Source: a virus. From it: DNA of 61,414 nucleotides. The DNA lies in the IMG/VR virus record IMGVR_UViG_3300027733_000059, positions 1 to 61,414 of that record; one strand, given 5' to 3'. The position numbers and the translations under genes are program-made. This document shows positions 1 through 8,313 of the stretch, piece after piece (position 1 is the stretch's first letter; every line of letters begins with the position of its first letter). The notes beneath the pieces were generated by a model, which saw only the letters and a program-made list of their open reading frames with translations, was not told where the DNA came from and did not search any database.

Positions 1-137
1 ATCTATTTGTTAAATTGCATCTTTTTTTGCTCTCAAAGTATCTAAATAAATTTTTGTTTTTTCTGTTGTAAGATGAATTCTTTTTATATTTCCAACCAAA
101 GTTTGTATTTCTAAAACAACCTGCTTATAGCGTTGCT
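1..137. repeat. Terminal direct repeat, left copy (circle junction)
   Basis: These 137 bases recur at the right end (61278-61414) with one difference: T at position 11 here, G at 61288 there. The T creates an in-frame TAA on the minus strand that cuts short the gene crossing the junction, whereas the G copy keeps it open. This is most simply the assembly overlap of a circular or circularly permuted genome, with an error or polymorphism at the extreme end. A true short terminal redundancy cannot be excluded from sequence alone. Confidence 0.93.
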
Positions 138-288
138 CATCTGTATCGTGCTGCCCAATAACAAACTTATCAAGTTGATAGCGCGTTCTTGCCTGAGTAA
201 TTTGATTAAAGGCATCGTAAATTGGATGCTTCTCTTCTATAACACTTGGAAGAGAAGCATTTCTTTGATTTTTTTTGTTAATGCGCAC
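10..288 (-). CDS. Virion-region coiled-coil-like protein, N-terminal part of gene split by window ends
   Basis: This is the first 92 residues of a gene whose remainder is at 60960-61414. The apparent TAA comes only from the T at position 11; the right-end copy of the same bases reads Ser and continues, giving about 201 aa in all. The ATG overlaps the end of the fibre gene before it, consistent with one late transcript. The protein is charged and helix-prone, and I do not recognise a family. Its place between fibre genes and glycosyltransferases suggests a small tail or fibre accessory protein, which is inference only. Confidence 0.7.
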   Translation of the reverse strand: MRINKKNQRNASLPSVIEEKHPIYDAFNQITQARTRYQLDKFVIGQHDTDEQRYKQVVLEIQTLVGNIKRIHLTTEKTKIYLDTLRAKKDAI

Positions 289-2197
289 TTGCTAATGATG
301 ACTGATTATTGGCTCCATTGCAAGTTGTAGAAATAACAGAACGCACATCCGTAGAAAAAGTCAATTTATCGGTAGTTGTGTTATAGGTACCTGAAGAACT
401 ACCCGCTGTAATATAGCCCGCGCCTCCAGCGGTATACCCTCTAGCGCTTGGAGATAATTTGGCTGTTGATAAAGTAGCCGATGTCGCAGCCCAAGTCTCT
501 GTTGCAAAAGGCAATTTATAGAAAGTATTTCCTGCGCTATTGGAACCTAAGAATGAATAACCTGCTGTTGTTCCATTAGTAAATTGATGATTATGGCATC
601 CAGCAGCACCAGTAATCGTATGGACTGTAGTGGAGTAATTATCTGTACTAAAAGTATATTGGTAGAAACTAAGATTGGCGGAGGTTGAACCAGTAGAGTT
701 TCCTCTTAAATATGCCTTTGTACCAGGATTGCTTATTTCAGGGGTGCAATGTTGGTTTACGAAATAGTTAAAACTGTATGAATAAGGCACATTGTAAGTA
801 CCATTAGTGCCAACTGTCCAACTGCGAACATTGCTGATAGTATCATTGGAATAATTCATTTTATTTACAACGCAAGTGACGGTTGCACTACTGGTAGCGC
901 CACCATCGGTGACAATATATCCAGCCGTTGCTCCATTTTCAAAAGAACCTACATTTGAATACGTAGTTTGCGTTGCCACAGTAGCAGCAATCGACGACCA
1001 AGTTTCAGCAGCAAAACTTAATTTATCGATATTACTTGTGGCTGTTACGCCAGCACCAATAAATGCCAAGGAAGTTCCTGTAGTAGAACCACCACCACCA
1101 ATATAACCTGATGCTGCTGGATTACTTATAGCACCACACTTTAAGAAAAATCTTGTCATATTATCTGATGTGGTACTAGCAACTTCTGTATCAAATCTAA
1201 ATTTACCAGTATTCTTTTTGGCGTAATCGGTAGCACTACCACCTGAAGTTGTTGTGTTCCAAGTTCCACCAGCAATATACATCGCAGCAATAATAGGGTT
1301 CGGAGTTGATGCAACACCAGCGGATGTACTGCTTGTGCCGTAGGCGTTAGTTGTAGTCATTGTAAATGTGTAAGCCTGATTACCAGCGTAGGTACCAGTT
1401 ACAGAAAGTGCTGTAGATGTTCCGCTATAAGTCAAAGATAGGGATGGAGAGGTTGTAACTGCAACCGATGTGATTGCGCTTCCACCAGTTGCACCTGACC
1501 AGTTTACAGTCACATTTGTAGTGCTGTTGATTCCAACGCTTCCGATTGTAGGTGTCTGAGGGACTGAAGCGGATAGAACTGAGGCGCTTGTACCTGAAGC
1601 AGTTGATGTTCCGTTAGCGTTTGTTGCTGTAACTGTATATGTGTATGAACTGCCAACTGTTTGAGAAATAGTTATAGGGCTTGCAGAGTTGGTTGCTGTT
1701 CCTGTGCTTGATGAAGTCGCTGTATAAACAGAAACAGCCTTTCCACCAGTTGCTCCAGCGGTAAATGCAACTGAGATGTTCGCACTTCCTGTGTATGCCT
1801 GACCTGTAGCGCAAGTTGGAGTTCCGATGGTTGGAGCCTGTGGAACTGTTGTTGCTGTGATTGCAGATGAAGCCGTTGAAGCATCAGATGTACCTACTGC
1901 GTTAGTAGCCGTTGCTGTAAATGTGTATGAAACGCCTGATTGCAAACCAGTCACGGTAAGTGGAGAAGATGCTCCGCTTGCTGTAAAACCACCAGGACTT
2001 GAAGTTACTGTGTAAGAAGTAATTGGCGAACCATTATCTCCACCTGAAGAAAATGAAACGGTTGCAGCACCATTATTATAGGCTCGAGCAGTACCAACAT
2101 CAGTTGCAACTACGCTGATTGGTGGTTGTGGTTTACTTGCGCCCGCAAAACCATATCCGCGTGGACTAACGCCTCGGGAACCTAAAATTGGTGACAT
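278..2197 (-). CDS. Tail fibre/appendage protein with fibronectin-III-like and kelch-like repeats
   Basis: This 639-aa protein is probably exposed on the virion and involved in host binding. Three fibronectin type III-like units fill about residues 22-300; each opens near a PQ-x-P-x-I segment and contains Y-T-F/Y-T-x-T-A-T-N. From about 300 to the end, strands repeat the pattern GYI-x-GG and K-L-x-F-x-T-E-x-W, which resembles blades of a kelch-like propeller or tail-tip domain. It is Ser/Thr/Ala/Gly-rich with little Lys or Glu, as usual for phage appendages. ATG is preceded by AGGAG, and the stop overlaps the next gene. The receptor cannot be told from sequence. Confidence 0.75.
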   Translation of the reverse strand: MSPILGSRGVSPRGYGFAGASKPQPPISVVATDVGTARAYNNGAATVSFSSGGDNGSPITSYTVTSSPGGFTASGASSPLTVTGLQSGVSYTFTATATNAVGTSDASTASSAITATTVPQAPTIGTPTCATGQAYTGSANISVAFTAGATGGKAVSVYTATSSSTGTATNSASPITISQTVGSSYTYTVTATNANGTSTASGTSASVLSASVPQTPTIGSVGINSTTNVTVNWSGATGGSAITSVAVTTSPSLSLTYSGTSTALSVTGTYAGNQAYTFTMTTTNAYGTSSTSAGVASTPNPIIAAMYIAGGTWNTTTSGGSATDYAKKNTGKFRFDTEVASTTSDNMTRFFLKCGAISNPAASGYIGGGGSTTGTSLAFIGAGVTATSNIDKLSFAAETWSSIAATVATQTTYSNVGSFENGATAGYIVTDGGATSSATVTCVVNKMNYSNDTISNVRSWTVGTNGTYNVPYSYSFNYFVNQHCTPEISNPGTKAYLRGNSTGSTSANLSFYQYTFSTDNYSTTVHTITGAAGCHNHQFTNGTTAGYSFLGSNSAGNTFYKLPFATETWAATSATLSTAKLSPSARGYTAGGAGYITAGSSSGTYNTTTDKLTFSTDVRSVISTTCNGANNQSSLASAH

Positions 2198-2209
2198 TAA
2201 AGACTCCTA

Positions 2210-3010
2210 TTAAGCGAACTTAGTCTGACCTGCTAAAACCGTGAATGTAGCATTTGCTGTCTTAATGATTGTGTATGTATAAATATCAATTGAACTCGCA
2301 TTGCCAGCAGAGAAAGCAACACCATTCTGATATTTAGGAGTTATTGCGCTTCCATCAACTGTTAAAGCATTTCCATAATAAGGAGTTGCTCCATTTGTAG
2401 CCATAAAAACAACAGTAATTGCATCTCCAGTTATCAGCATTGAGTTCAATGTTGTACCGCTAGTACCGCGAACATTGAGAGTCCAGTTACTTGTTGAGTT
2501 TGATGTGTAGTATAAAACGCCTTGAGTTGCTGCATCAAATTGAACTGTTGTTCCAGCAGCAGTAGCGCTAATAGTTGTTCGCTCTTCGGGAGAAACAAGA
2601 ACTGGCGATGTTGAAATTGCAGTATTTATTGTGGGAGACGTGAGAGTTTTATTTGTAAGAGTCTCTGAAACATCCTTGAGAAGAGTTCCATTTACATAGT
2701 AAGACTTACCTGATGCCAAGTTAAGGTGTTCTGAAGAAGTCCACGCATCTGTAGCATCTACCCAGTTAAGAGTCTTTGTCGTTGTTCCACTAAGGGAGAT
2801 ACCGCCACCGTCAGCGTTCACATCGGTTGGACTCACAACATCGTTAATAACAATGTTCTTATCCTCTACAACAAGGTTTGTTGTATTGATGTTTGTGGTT
2901 GTGCCAGTAAAGGTTGGGTCTGAAATTGTCGGCGCTGTTAGCGTCTTATTTGTAAGAGTAACTGTATTGGTGCGAGTTACTTCAGGCTGCCCATTGGTTA
3001 AAATTGCCAT
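2210..3010 (-). CDS. Tail fibre-like protein with LTNKTLT repeats
   Basis: This 266-aa Thr/Asn/Ser-rich protein contains the segment T-L-T-N-K-T-L-T-x-P-T-I twice, around residues 18-29 and 116-128, a pattern common in phage fibre and base-plate appendage proteins. The C-terminal half is beta-rich. ATG overlaps the stop of the upstream gene as TAATG, so translation is coupled. The function is inferred from composition, repeat and position next to the FN3 fibre protein. Confidence 0.65.
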   Translation of the reverse strand: MAILTNGQPEVTRTNTVTLTNKTLTAPTISDPTFTGTTTNINTTNLVVEDKNIVINDVVSPTDVNADGGGISLSGTTTKTLNWVDATDAWTSSEHLNLASGKSYYVNGTLLKDVSETLTNKTLTSPTINTAISTSPVLVSPEERTTISATAAGTTVQFDAATQGVLYYTSNSTSNWTLNVRGTSGTTLNSMLITGDAITVVFMATNGATPYYGNALTVDGSAITPKYQNGVAFSAGNASSIDIYTYTIIKTANATFTVLAGQTKFA

Positions 3011-3339
3011 TATGCAATCTCACTCCCGTAAGCATTGAATGACATATCTGCGCTTGATGCGTAAACAGTTACAACATCAGAGGCATCTATTGTTAGACCG
3101 AGAGTTAGTGAGATAAAAGAGTTTGCAGCGATAGTTGCATCGTAGGCAACATAGTGTTCGCCTGAAAGAGTGGCTCCGTTGGGGCGGATAGCGATACGGA
3201 AAGAACCAGCCGTGGCTGCTTGATTACAAACAGTCAGACTTGAAATGACAGTTAGGGTTGCTGATGGACAGGTATACAGCGTTGTTGCTGTAGTTGCGAC
3301 GGGCTTGACTTGACCAAGCACCTTATAGGTTGTTGCCAT
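3010..3339 (-). CDS. Small beta-rich virion protein
   Basis: This is a 109-aa Thr/Ala/Ser-rich beta-type protein with few charged residues, like small decoration or fibre-collar proteins. I do not recognise a family. It lies between two fibre-like genes and overlaps the next gene by TAATG. A plausible role is a structural component co-assembled with the neighbouring fibres. Confidence 0.55.
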   Translation of the reverse strand: MATTYKVLGQVKPVATTATTLYTCPSATLTVISSLTVCNQAATAGSFRIAIRPNGATLSGEHYVAYDATIAANSFISLTLGLTIDASDVVTVYASSADMSFNAYGSEIA

Positions 3340-3342
3340 TCG

Positions 3343-4020
3343 TTATCCTCCGATGAGAAGCAATGGGTTTATTGTAGCGGATGCGTTATTTGTGGCTGTG
3401 GTGGCACTTGCCGAGGCTGTTGAGGCATAGGCTTGAGCCGAGGTTGTGAAAGATAGGATGTCTGTTCCGTCCAACTCATAAGAGGCAGCGGTCAGAGCGG
3501 TATAGGTAGCAAAAGCCGTATCAAGGGCTGTATAGGTAGCAAACTGAGATGGGATATACCAATATTTGCCTGATGCAAGGATTTTATCTGTTGTTTGATT
3601 GATATTGGTATCTAAAGTATTGATATTAGTCTCAAGGGTATTAAATGTTGTTTGGTCAATCAATTGAACATAGGTTGTATCAATGCTTGGAGCAGGGCTT
3701 ATGTCCGCTAAATCTAAAGACCCAGCGCTGTCATATGGGATGCTAATTTCGTAAGAGCGACCCCCAGCAAAAGACTCTTCAACTGAGTAAGTAAAAGGAT
3801 TCGGCACAACATCAGGGTCATTAGTCGCTGGCAAAGTAACGGAAAAAGAACCGCTAACTAAAGGCACAACCACAACTGAAGGTGCAACCATTTGGTCATC
3901 AGTTCCATTACGTAAGACTTCTGAAGTGCTAAAGCGAATCTGTCCAGCAATAGCAGTTCCTTCATAATCAACATAAGTTCCAGTAATTTGAACTGTGGTT
4001 AAATTCGCTCCTAGTGCCAT
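3343..4020 (-). CDS. Fibre/appendage protein, paralogue of the gene at 4219-4764
   Basis: This 225-aa protein starts at the ATG inside TGATG, directly on the stop of the preceding gene; an earlier TTG codon in frame is less likely. The first 110 residues match the gene two positions upstream in layout: a GTYVD-x-x-G-x-x-I/V-x-G strand, the phrase SVTLPAT-x-D-x-D-V-x-P-x-PF, then F-x-GGR-x-x-x-x-x-x-P. The rest holds Asn/Thr heptad-like segments, probably a trimeric stalk, and ends in a small Ala/Thr-rich tail. It is probably a tail appendage arising by tandem duplication. Confidence 0.62.
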   Translation of the reverse strand: MALGANLTTVQITGTYVDYEGTAIAGQIRFSTSEVLRNGTDDQMVAPSVVVVPLVSGSFSVTLPATNDPDVVPNPFTYSVEESFAGGRSYEISIPYDSAGSLDLADISPAPSIDTTYVQLIDQTTFNTLETNINTLDTNINQTTDKILASGKYWYIPSQFATYTALDTAFATYTALTAASYELDGTDILSFTTSAQAYASTASASATTATNNASATINPLLLIGG

Positions 4021-4217
4021 CAAGCACCAACCAACAAGAAATAATCAAATTTTTGAGCAAGAGCAGATTCAGCCGTATTCTTTGAAGTCAAAGCAGTTGT
4101 TTGAGCAGCATCAAGGGCGTCAGCATTTGTCTCGGCGCCGTTTGTTGCTACTTCCAACTCAGTCAAAAGCGCACTAGCAACTGTTAATTCGCCTATCGGT
4201 ACATACGGTTCAGCCAT
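4020..4217 (-). CDS. Short helical appendage protein
   Basis: This 65-aa protein starts at the ATG one base after the upstream stop; the reading frame extends further upstream, but that part overlaps the preceding gene out of frame. Most of it is an Ala/Thr/Asn-rich helix, likely a short coiled-coil stalk. Its ending FDYFLLVGA resembles the ends of both flanking paralogues (LLLIGG and LLFMGV), so the three may share a C-terminal docking tail. The function is unknown. Confidence 0.55.
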   Translation of the reverse strand: MAEPYVPIGELTVASALLTELEVATNGAETNADALDAAQTTALTSKNTAESALAQKFDYFLLVGA

Positions 4218-4218
4218 C

Positions 4219-4764
4219 TTAGACCCCCATAAATAGAAGAGATTTAACGGTAAATGATGCCAACTCATTCGCTGCTGCCGTGGCTGCTGCTGCATAAACC
4301 TGTGCATTGGCTTCGTAATCTTCTGCGTCTATAACAATCACACGGATGCCCTCTGCATTGGTGTAGCGGGTCAATAGAGCCTGGTACTGGTCAGTAGTGA
4401 CATAAGAGGCAGCGGTGGTTGAATCGACGGCTGGGAGCAGGTCTGCAAGGTTTTGCGTGGTTCCTGCAACTGATAGGGGAAGTGCTACTTGAAACTCGCG
4501 CCCGCCCGAGAAGTTTTCAGTAACGTCGTAGATAAAAGGCTGTGGAGCCACATCGGTATCGCTTGTTACGGGAAGGGTAATAGTAAAGGAGCCAGTTGCA
4601 TCCAATGTTTTAACAATATGAACTGGCATAATAATAATGTTTTGAGTTGTTTCTTTGAGAATTGTTTGAGGGGCAAAGGTCAAAGAACCGCGAACAGGGT
4701 TGCCAATTAAATCAACATAGGTGCCAACGATTGTGGCTGTTGAAAGAGATGTAGGCAACGCCAT
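4219..4764 (-). CDS. Fibre/appendage protein, paralogue of the gene at 3343-4020
   Basis: This 181-aa protein has the GTYVDLIGN strand near residue 14, SFTITLPVT-x-D-T-D-V-A-P-x-PF near residue 65, and FSGGREF near residue 89, shared in order with its downstream paralogue. The C-terminal 70 residues are helical and Ala-rich. The N-terminal domain may be an attachment domain with different distal parts. It is very likely a virion protein; the exact site on the particle is not visible in sequence. Confidence 0.62.
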   Translation of the reverse strand: MALPTSLSTATIVGTYVDLIGNPVRGSLTFAPQTILKETTQNIIIMPVHIVKTLDATGSFTITLPVTSDTDVAPQPFIYDVTENFSGGREFQVALPLSVAGTTQNLADLLPAVDSTTAASYVTTDQYQALLTRYTNAEGIRVIVIDAEDYEANAQVYAAAATAAANELASFTVKSLLFMGV

Positions 4765-4778
4765 TTAGTTTGCGCTCC

Positions 4779-5069
4779 TTACGAACTAGACCACATTACG
4801 CGTTGTGCGTGAGTTCCTGTTGCAACAATCGCATAAAGTGATTCATTAGGACCAACTTGAATTTGCAAGTCATCTCCAACATTTGCTGCGGATGCTCTGT
4901 GCATAAAGTAACCATCTGATGTGGTTACATCTGCGCCACCAATATAAAAATCAACTGTAGTTGATAAGTTTTGCAGAAAAACAATGTGTCCATCTCGCCC
5001 GCTTGGATTTGGGTTAGAAATAAGCGTTGCTGTTGTGCCAATTGTAATAACCTGTGTTTTGAACGCCAT
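4779..5069 (-). CDS. Small virion protein, beta-rich
   Basis: This 96-aa protein looks like a compact beta-sandwich: I-x-x-G-x-T-A-T-L near the start, G-H-I-V-F-L-Q-N-L, a D-F-Y-I-G-G-x-D-V-T turn, and VGPNESLYAIVA near the end. The composition resembles small capsid-decoration or tail-spike base proteins. ATG is preceded by a Shine-Dalgarno-like AAGGAG. A strong hairpin lies between it and the next upstream gene. Confidence 0.55.
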   Translation of the reverse strand: MAFKTQVITIGTTATLISNPNPSGRDGHIVFLQNLSTTVDFYIGGADVTTSDGYFMHRASAANVGDDLQIQVGPNESLYAIVATGTHAQRVMWSSS

Positions 5070-5086
5070 AAAAACTCCTTAGAATG

Positions 5087-5122
5087 GAAAGGGACGACTC
5101 ATTATAGCGAATCGTCCCTTTC
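5087..5122 (-). terminator. Strong hairpin after the 5126-5347 gene
   Basis: A perfect 11-bp inverted repeat, GAAAGGGACGA / TCGTCCCTTTC, encloses a 14-base loop and lies just after a minus-strand stop codon. There is no run of T after it on the minus strand, so it may be an RNA-processing or mRNA-stabilising stem rather than a classic rho-independent terminator. Its GAAAGGG arm resembles the hairpin after the capsid gene. Confidence 0.5.
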
Positions 5123-5125
5123 TAA

Positions 5126-5347
5126 TTATTCTGCTTCTTTTGTCTTTTTCTTTGTTTCTTTAGGTTTTACTTCTTCATCAACTGGAAGCGCTACAGGCTT
5201 AGGAGCCTTTGCATCTTCTTCAATCAACTTGATGTAGCGACCTGAGACGAGGTTTCTTGTATGACGCCATCCTGAGACATCAACGATGTCGCCAGGAGAA
5301 AGAGTCTTTCCGTCAGAAATCATTACCTTCAGAATTGTGGCTTTCAT
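5126..5347 (-). CDS. Small head-region protein with SH3-like start and charged tail
   Basis: This is a 73-aa protein. Residues 1-45 form a short beta domain with D-G-K-x-L-x-P-G-D-I-V-D-V and SGWRHTRNLVSGRYIKLI, a pattern seen in small phage head or connector proteins. The last 25 residues are Lys/Glu/Pro-rich and probably disordered. It shares this plan with the protein at 54128-54448 in the tail module. It is probably a minor structural protein. Confidence 0.5.
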   Translation of the reverse strand: MKATILKVMISDGKTLSPGDIVDVSGWRHTRNLVSGRYIKLIEEDAKAPKPVALPVDEEVKPKETKKKTKEAE

Positions 5348-5349
5348 AA

Positions 5350-5694
5350 TTATGCAGTCATATCAATCCACACATACGAGAATGTACGCGCTGTGTCATT
5401 GATTGCTGAAGCAGTTGGGTTGTAAAGATAAATTGAAACTGTGTCTGCTGCTGAGATAGCAGCACCACAAAAAATCAAATCATCGTTTAGGTCTGCTGGT
5501 GGATTTACGATAATGATGTCAGTTGTCTTAGCACCTGTAAGAGTGAAAGTAACTGAACCGCGAGATACTGTTGCGATTGAAGCAGGGTCTACTGATGCTG
5601 TACCAAAATCTAGTCCATACACCATTTCGCCAGTTGAACCTTGAATTCCGCCAACTGAAACTTCACCGCGAGAAATACGATTTACTTGAGGCAT
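5350..5694 (-). CDS. Small capsid-associated protein
   Basis: This 114-aa beta-rich protein contains GSVTFTLTGA, IIIVNPPADL and a final ARTFSYVWIDMTA strand. Its position directly after the major capsid gene in the transcript suggests a decoration or head-surface protein. I do not recognise a named family. The small size and near absence of Lys or Cys fit a virion component. Confidence 0.5.
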   Translation of the reverse strand: MPQVNRISRGEVSVGGIQGSTGEMVYGLDFGTASVDPASIATVSRGSVTFTLTGAKTTDIIIVNPPADLNDDLIFCGAAISAADTVSIYLYNPTASAINDTARTFSYVWIDMTA

Positions 5695-5715
5695 TTATTT
5701 TCCTTTTCTAAGAAA

Positions 5716-5747
5716 GAAAGGGAGAGCCAATTAAGACTCCCCCTTTC
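5716..5747 (-). terminator. Hairpin downstream of the major capsid gene
   Basis: The arms GAAAGGGAGAG and CTCCCCCTTTC pair along 11 positions, one of them a G-U pair when read as minus-strand RNA. It starts 12 bases after the capsid stop codon. Intrinsic terminators or 3' stabilising stems are common after very highly expressed capsid genes. Confidence 0.5.
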
Positions 5748-5758
5748 TATCGACTTAA

Positions 5759-6736
5759 TTACGCGACGATTGTGTTCCAGAAATAACCGAGGTCAGATGC
5801 AATTACCTTGTTATCGAAAGCCATTTCTGCTTCGATACGGTCTGACTTGATTGATTCCATACGGAACTGTGAAGTACCGATTGTCTGTCCTAGTCCGCCT
5901 GAAACACCTGTCCAAGAGAAGGTGTAACCAGCAGAAGGAGTTAGTAGTCCTGGGTTTGGAGCAACGTGTGTTAGTAGAGCGCCCTTGCCATAAGCAAAGC
6001 CGTAAGCCTCTGATGCACCTTCGTTGTTCGTAGCCTTGACTGCCTTAGCAACCATAACGCGAGGGATGTCGAACATTGCTGCCAACATATCTGTTGTGAT
6101 TGTCTGTGAAGATGTGTACTTGATACGGTCTACCAAGTCAGGGTGATTCTTCAACTGACGGAATGTTTCGTAGCCAAGAACAAGTGTATTGGCTTCCATT
6201 CCTGTGTTTGAAAGAATCTCGCTCTTACCCGCTTCAATATCATTGATTGGGTCAGATGAAGTGTAGTCAGACCATTGCTTTGTCTGACCTGATGATGGAG
6301 TACCAGCAACACCTGTTACATCGTCTGCCCATACACCTGTTGTGAAGAAATCAGAAACGAACTGAAGTTCACGACGGAGCATTAGACGGCGAGTAACGAA
6401 CTCTGTTGCCTCACGAAGAGGATTCAAAGGAGCGTCTGCGTTTGCAGTTGTTTGGTCATCAACATCTTTGTGGAAAGCCCACACGTCTGCTGAATATGTA
6501 CCTGTTGAAAGGTTGTAACCTCCACCAGCAGATTCAGTTCCAGGCGCACGGCGTTGAGCCTCATCGCGGAACCAATCGTTCTTGGTGTAAGTAAAGAATT
6601 TGTCAGACTTCTTATCCACAGGAATTACTGGGAATACCTTGTCTGCAATGAAGTTGTCCTGATTTTGTAGGTATGCAACTGAGATGTTAGTCAGAATTGC
6701 GTCTACGTGGACGGAGTTAATATGTGGCTGTGGCAT
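5759..6736 (-). CDS. Major capsid protein
   Basis: This 325-aa protein is the icosahedral shell subunit. It opens with NSVHVDAILTNISVAYLQN and F-I-A-D-K-V-F-P-x-I-P-V, a start typical of HK97-fold major capsid proteins related to the Mu gpT and E-type groups. It also has DDQTTANAD and P-L-N-P-L-R-E-A-T-E-F-V-T-R-R-L, where the long spine helix is expected. It lacks an obvious long delta domain, which fits a separate scaffold gene upstream. Gene order protease - scaffold - decoration - capsid supports the call, and strong hairpins lie downstream. Confidence 0.88.
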   Translation of the reverse strand: MPQPHINSVHVDAILTNISVAYLQNQDNFIADKVFPVIPVDKKSDKFFTYTKNDWFRDEAQRRAPGTESAGGGYNLSTGTYSADVWAFHKDVDDQTTANADAPLNPLREATEFVTRRLMLRRELQFVSDFFTTGVWADDVTGVAGTPSSGQTKQWSDYTSSDPINDIEAGKSEILSNTGMEANTLVLGYETFRQLKNHPDLVDRIKYTSSQTITTDMLAAMFDIPRVMVAKAVKATNNEGASEAYGFAYGKGALLTHVAPNPGLLTPSAGYTFSWTGVSGGLGQTIGTSQFRMESIKSDRIEAEMAFDNKVIASDLGYFWNTIVA

Positions 6737-6750
6737 TTGTTATTTCCCCC

Positions 6751-7146
6751 TTATGCCGCACGGTGCGGAGTCGCACAGTTGATTACGGCTGTGACGATGT
6801 TTGCATCGGCAGCAGATTCGGTTAGGAGTGTGCCAACAACATACTTGGTTGTATCTGTACCAGCAACTAAAGCAACTGCTTTACCTGCTGAAGATGTACC
6901 AACTTGTGCGCCTTCTGCGATTGCTGCACCAGCAACAATCTTTGTACCTCCGACAACAAGCACTTCTGCTTCCTGTCCTGAAGTTGGAGCGTTCTGTAGT
7001 ACGCCAATTGGAATATCGGTTGCTGCTGCTGCTGCAATAGCCTCACCTGATGAATTCAACTTGACGAATGTGTACTGCTTACTGGAAAGGTCGGCACCTG
7101 CAACAAGTGTGACCTTTACCGAGTAATTGGAGATTTCGTATGCCAT
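6751..7146 (-). CDS. Capsid decoration protein (DUF2190-like)
   Basis: This 131-aa Ala/Val/Thr/Gly-rich beta protein is shaped like head-decoration proteins encoded just before capsid genes. Visible features are V-A-G-A-D-L-S-S-K-Q-Y-T-F-V-K-L, I-P-I-G-V-L-Q-N-A-P, and A-E-V-L-V-V-G-G-T-K-I-V-A-G. These match the DUF2190/gpD-like arrangement of an early 'G-V-L-Q' strand followed by a 'V-x-G' turn. It sits 14 bases upstream of the capsid gene. The role, cementing the expanded capsid, is taken from the family. Confidence 0.72.
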   Translation of the reverse strand: MAYEISNYSVKVTLVAGADLSSKQYTFVKLNSSGEAIAAAAATDIPIGVLQNAPTSGQEAEVLVVGGTKIVAGAAIAEGAQVGTSSAGKAVALVAGTDTTKYVVGTLLTESAADANIVTAVINCATPHRAA

Positions 7147-7149
7147 AGT

Positions 7150-7947
7150 TTAGGCACCTTTCTCGGATAGGTATTGGCTGTAAAGGTCAGGGTTCTTTGT
7201 AGCAACATCAGCGAGCGCTTGCTCGAATGACTTTGCTACACCCTCTTCAACGGCTGACTTAGCAAGCGTAGTCATACGCTCGTAAGCATTGCCTGATTTG
7301 AAGTCCGCAGATTTGCCGATTTCTGCAAAAATAGAGGCTGATTCAGCCTGTGCATTGACAGATGCAAGTAGTTCTTCAACTGACTTTGCTAGGTCTGCAT
7401 CTACACTTGATAGACGGCGAAGTGCTGGTCCAACTTTTTCTGCATCGAGATTGAGGTTTGCCCAACCCTTTGCTTTTTCAACTGCTTCTGCATCAGCGTG
7501 AGCATCGCGTTCCTTTTGTAGTTCGGCGGTTGCTTCTTCTGCTTGCTTGCGGAAGTTTTCAATCATTTTGACGACTGACTCAGGCGCGGACTTCATATAG
7601 TCCATCTCCTCAGAGGATTCTTCTTCCATCTTCTTCTTTTTCTTTTCTTCTTCGGACATTTCAGCGTCCGCAGAAGCCTTGGCTAATGCCTCTTCAAGTT
7701 CAGAGATGCGAGCCTTAGCGATGGTTAGTTCCTCAGTAGGATTTACAACCTGCTCTTCAGTAGCCGTGGTAGATGTATCCTCCATTGTGGAGTCCTCCTC
7801 GGTGAGCGATTCGTCTAAAACCCTCTGAACTTCAGATTCTTCGGCGGACTTCATTACAAGCCAACCTTCGTGTAGATGAGCGGGATGGTCTACCCCGCTA
7901 GTTTCCTCAATGGCTAAATTCACCATTTTGCGAGTACGACCAGCCAA
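7150..7947 (-). CDS. Prohead scaffolding protein
   Basis: This 265-aa protein starts at TTG, chosen because TAGGAG lies 5 bases upstream. The N-terminus contains SGVDHPAHLHEGWLVMKSA, a segment typical of the protein joining XkdF-type proteases and scaffolds. The middle is very acidic and lysine-rich (E-E-K-K-K-K-K-M-E-E-E-S-S-E-E), followed by a long helix, as in phage scaffolds that are degraded or expelled on maturation. It lies between the protease and the decoration/capsid genes. Its substrate relation to the protease is inferred. Confidence 0.78.
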   Translation of the reverse strand: MAGRTRKMVNLAIEETSGVDHPAHLHEGWLVMKSAEESEVQRVLDESLTEEDSTMEDTSTTATEEQVVNPTEELTIAKARISELEEALAKASADAEMSEEEKKKKKMEEESSEEMDYMKSAPESVVKMIENFRKQAEEATAELQKERDAHADAEAVEKAKGWANLNLDAEKVGPALRRLSSVDADLAKSVEELLASVNAQAESASIFAEIGKSADFKSGNAYERMTTLAKSAVEEGVAKSFEQALADVATKNPDLYSQYLSEKGA

Positions 7948-7975
7948 TGTGACTCCTAACGAAATAGAGATAACC

Positions 7976-7994
7976 TTTTAGCAACGCGCTAAAA
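7976..7994 (-). promoter_or_regulatory. Hairpin in the leader of the scaffold gene
   Basis: TTTTAGC and GCTAAAA pair around a 5-base loop about 30 bases upstream of the scaffold TTG. The roughly 100-base gap between scaffold and the preceding gene is one of the larger ones in this operon and may carry a processing site. No convincing promoter boxes were found. Confidence 0.3.
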
Positions 7995-8049
7995 AATTAA
8001 CTCGGGTCTAAACATACGAAGAATACCATAAGCCTAATTTGACCCTTTT

Positions 8050-8313
8050 TTAGTTTATTAAAACCCTCGTTTGGGCTAGAGCCTCGGGCAAGTTTGGGCA
8101 AATCCACATTGAAAAGGGATTGTCGTTTGCCCAAAAACGCGCTGTTCTAAAATGGAAGTCATCATCATCCATTTTGCTCCACACAAAAAAGGCTTGGGAG
8201 TCATTAGGTAAATCAATTTGAATTCCTGCATAGCCAGGGGGCGTAGTAACTTTATTTGCCTTGAGATTCATTGAACTCAAAATCTCAATTGTGCTATCAA
8301 TAATTGTTTTCAT
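8050..8313 (-). CDS. Hypothetical protein in the head module
   Basis: This 87-aa protein is not recognised. It starts with a helix and then has an amphipathic beta pattern with Q-A-F-F-V-W-S-K-M-D-D-D-D-F-H-F-R and S-M-W-I-C-P-N-L. The ATG overlaps the upstream stop as ATGA, which makes that upstream reading frame (the HDQKTHG tail) credible as translated sequence. Confidence 0.55.
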   Translation of the reverse strand: MKTIIDSTIEILSSMNLKANKVTTPPGYAGIQIDLPNDSQAFFVWSKMDDDDFHFRTARFWANDNPFSMWICPNLPEALAQTRVLIN

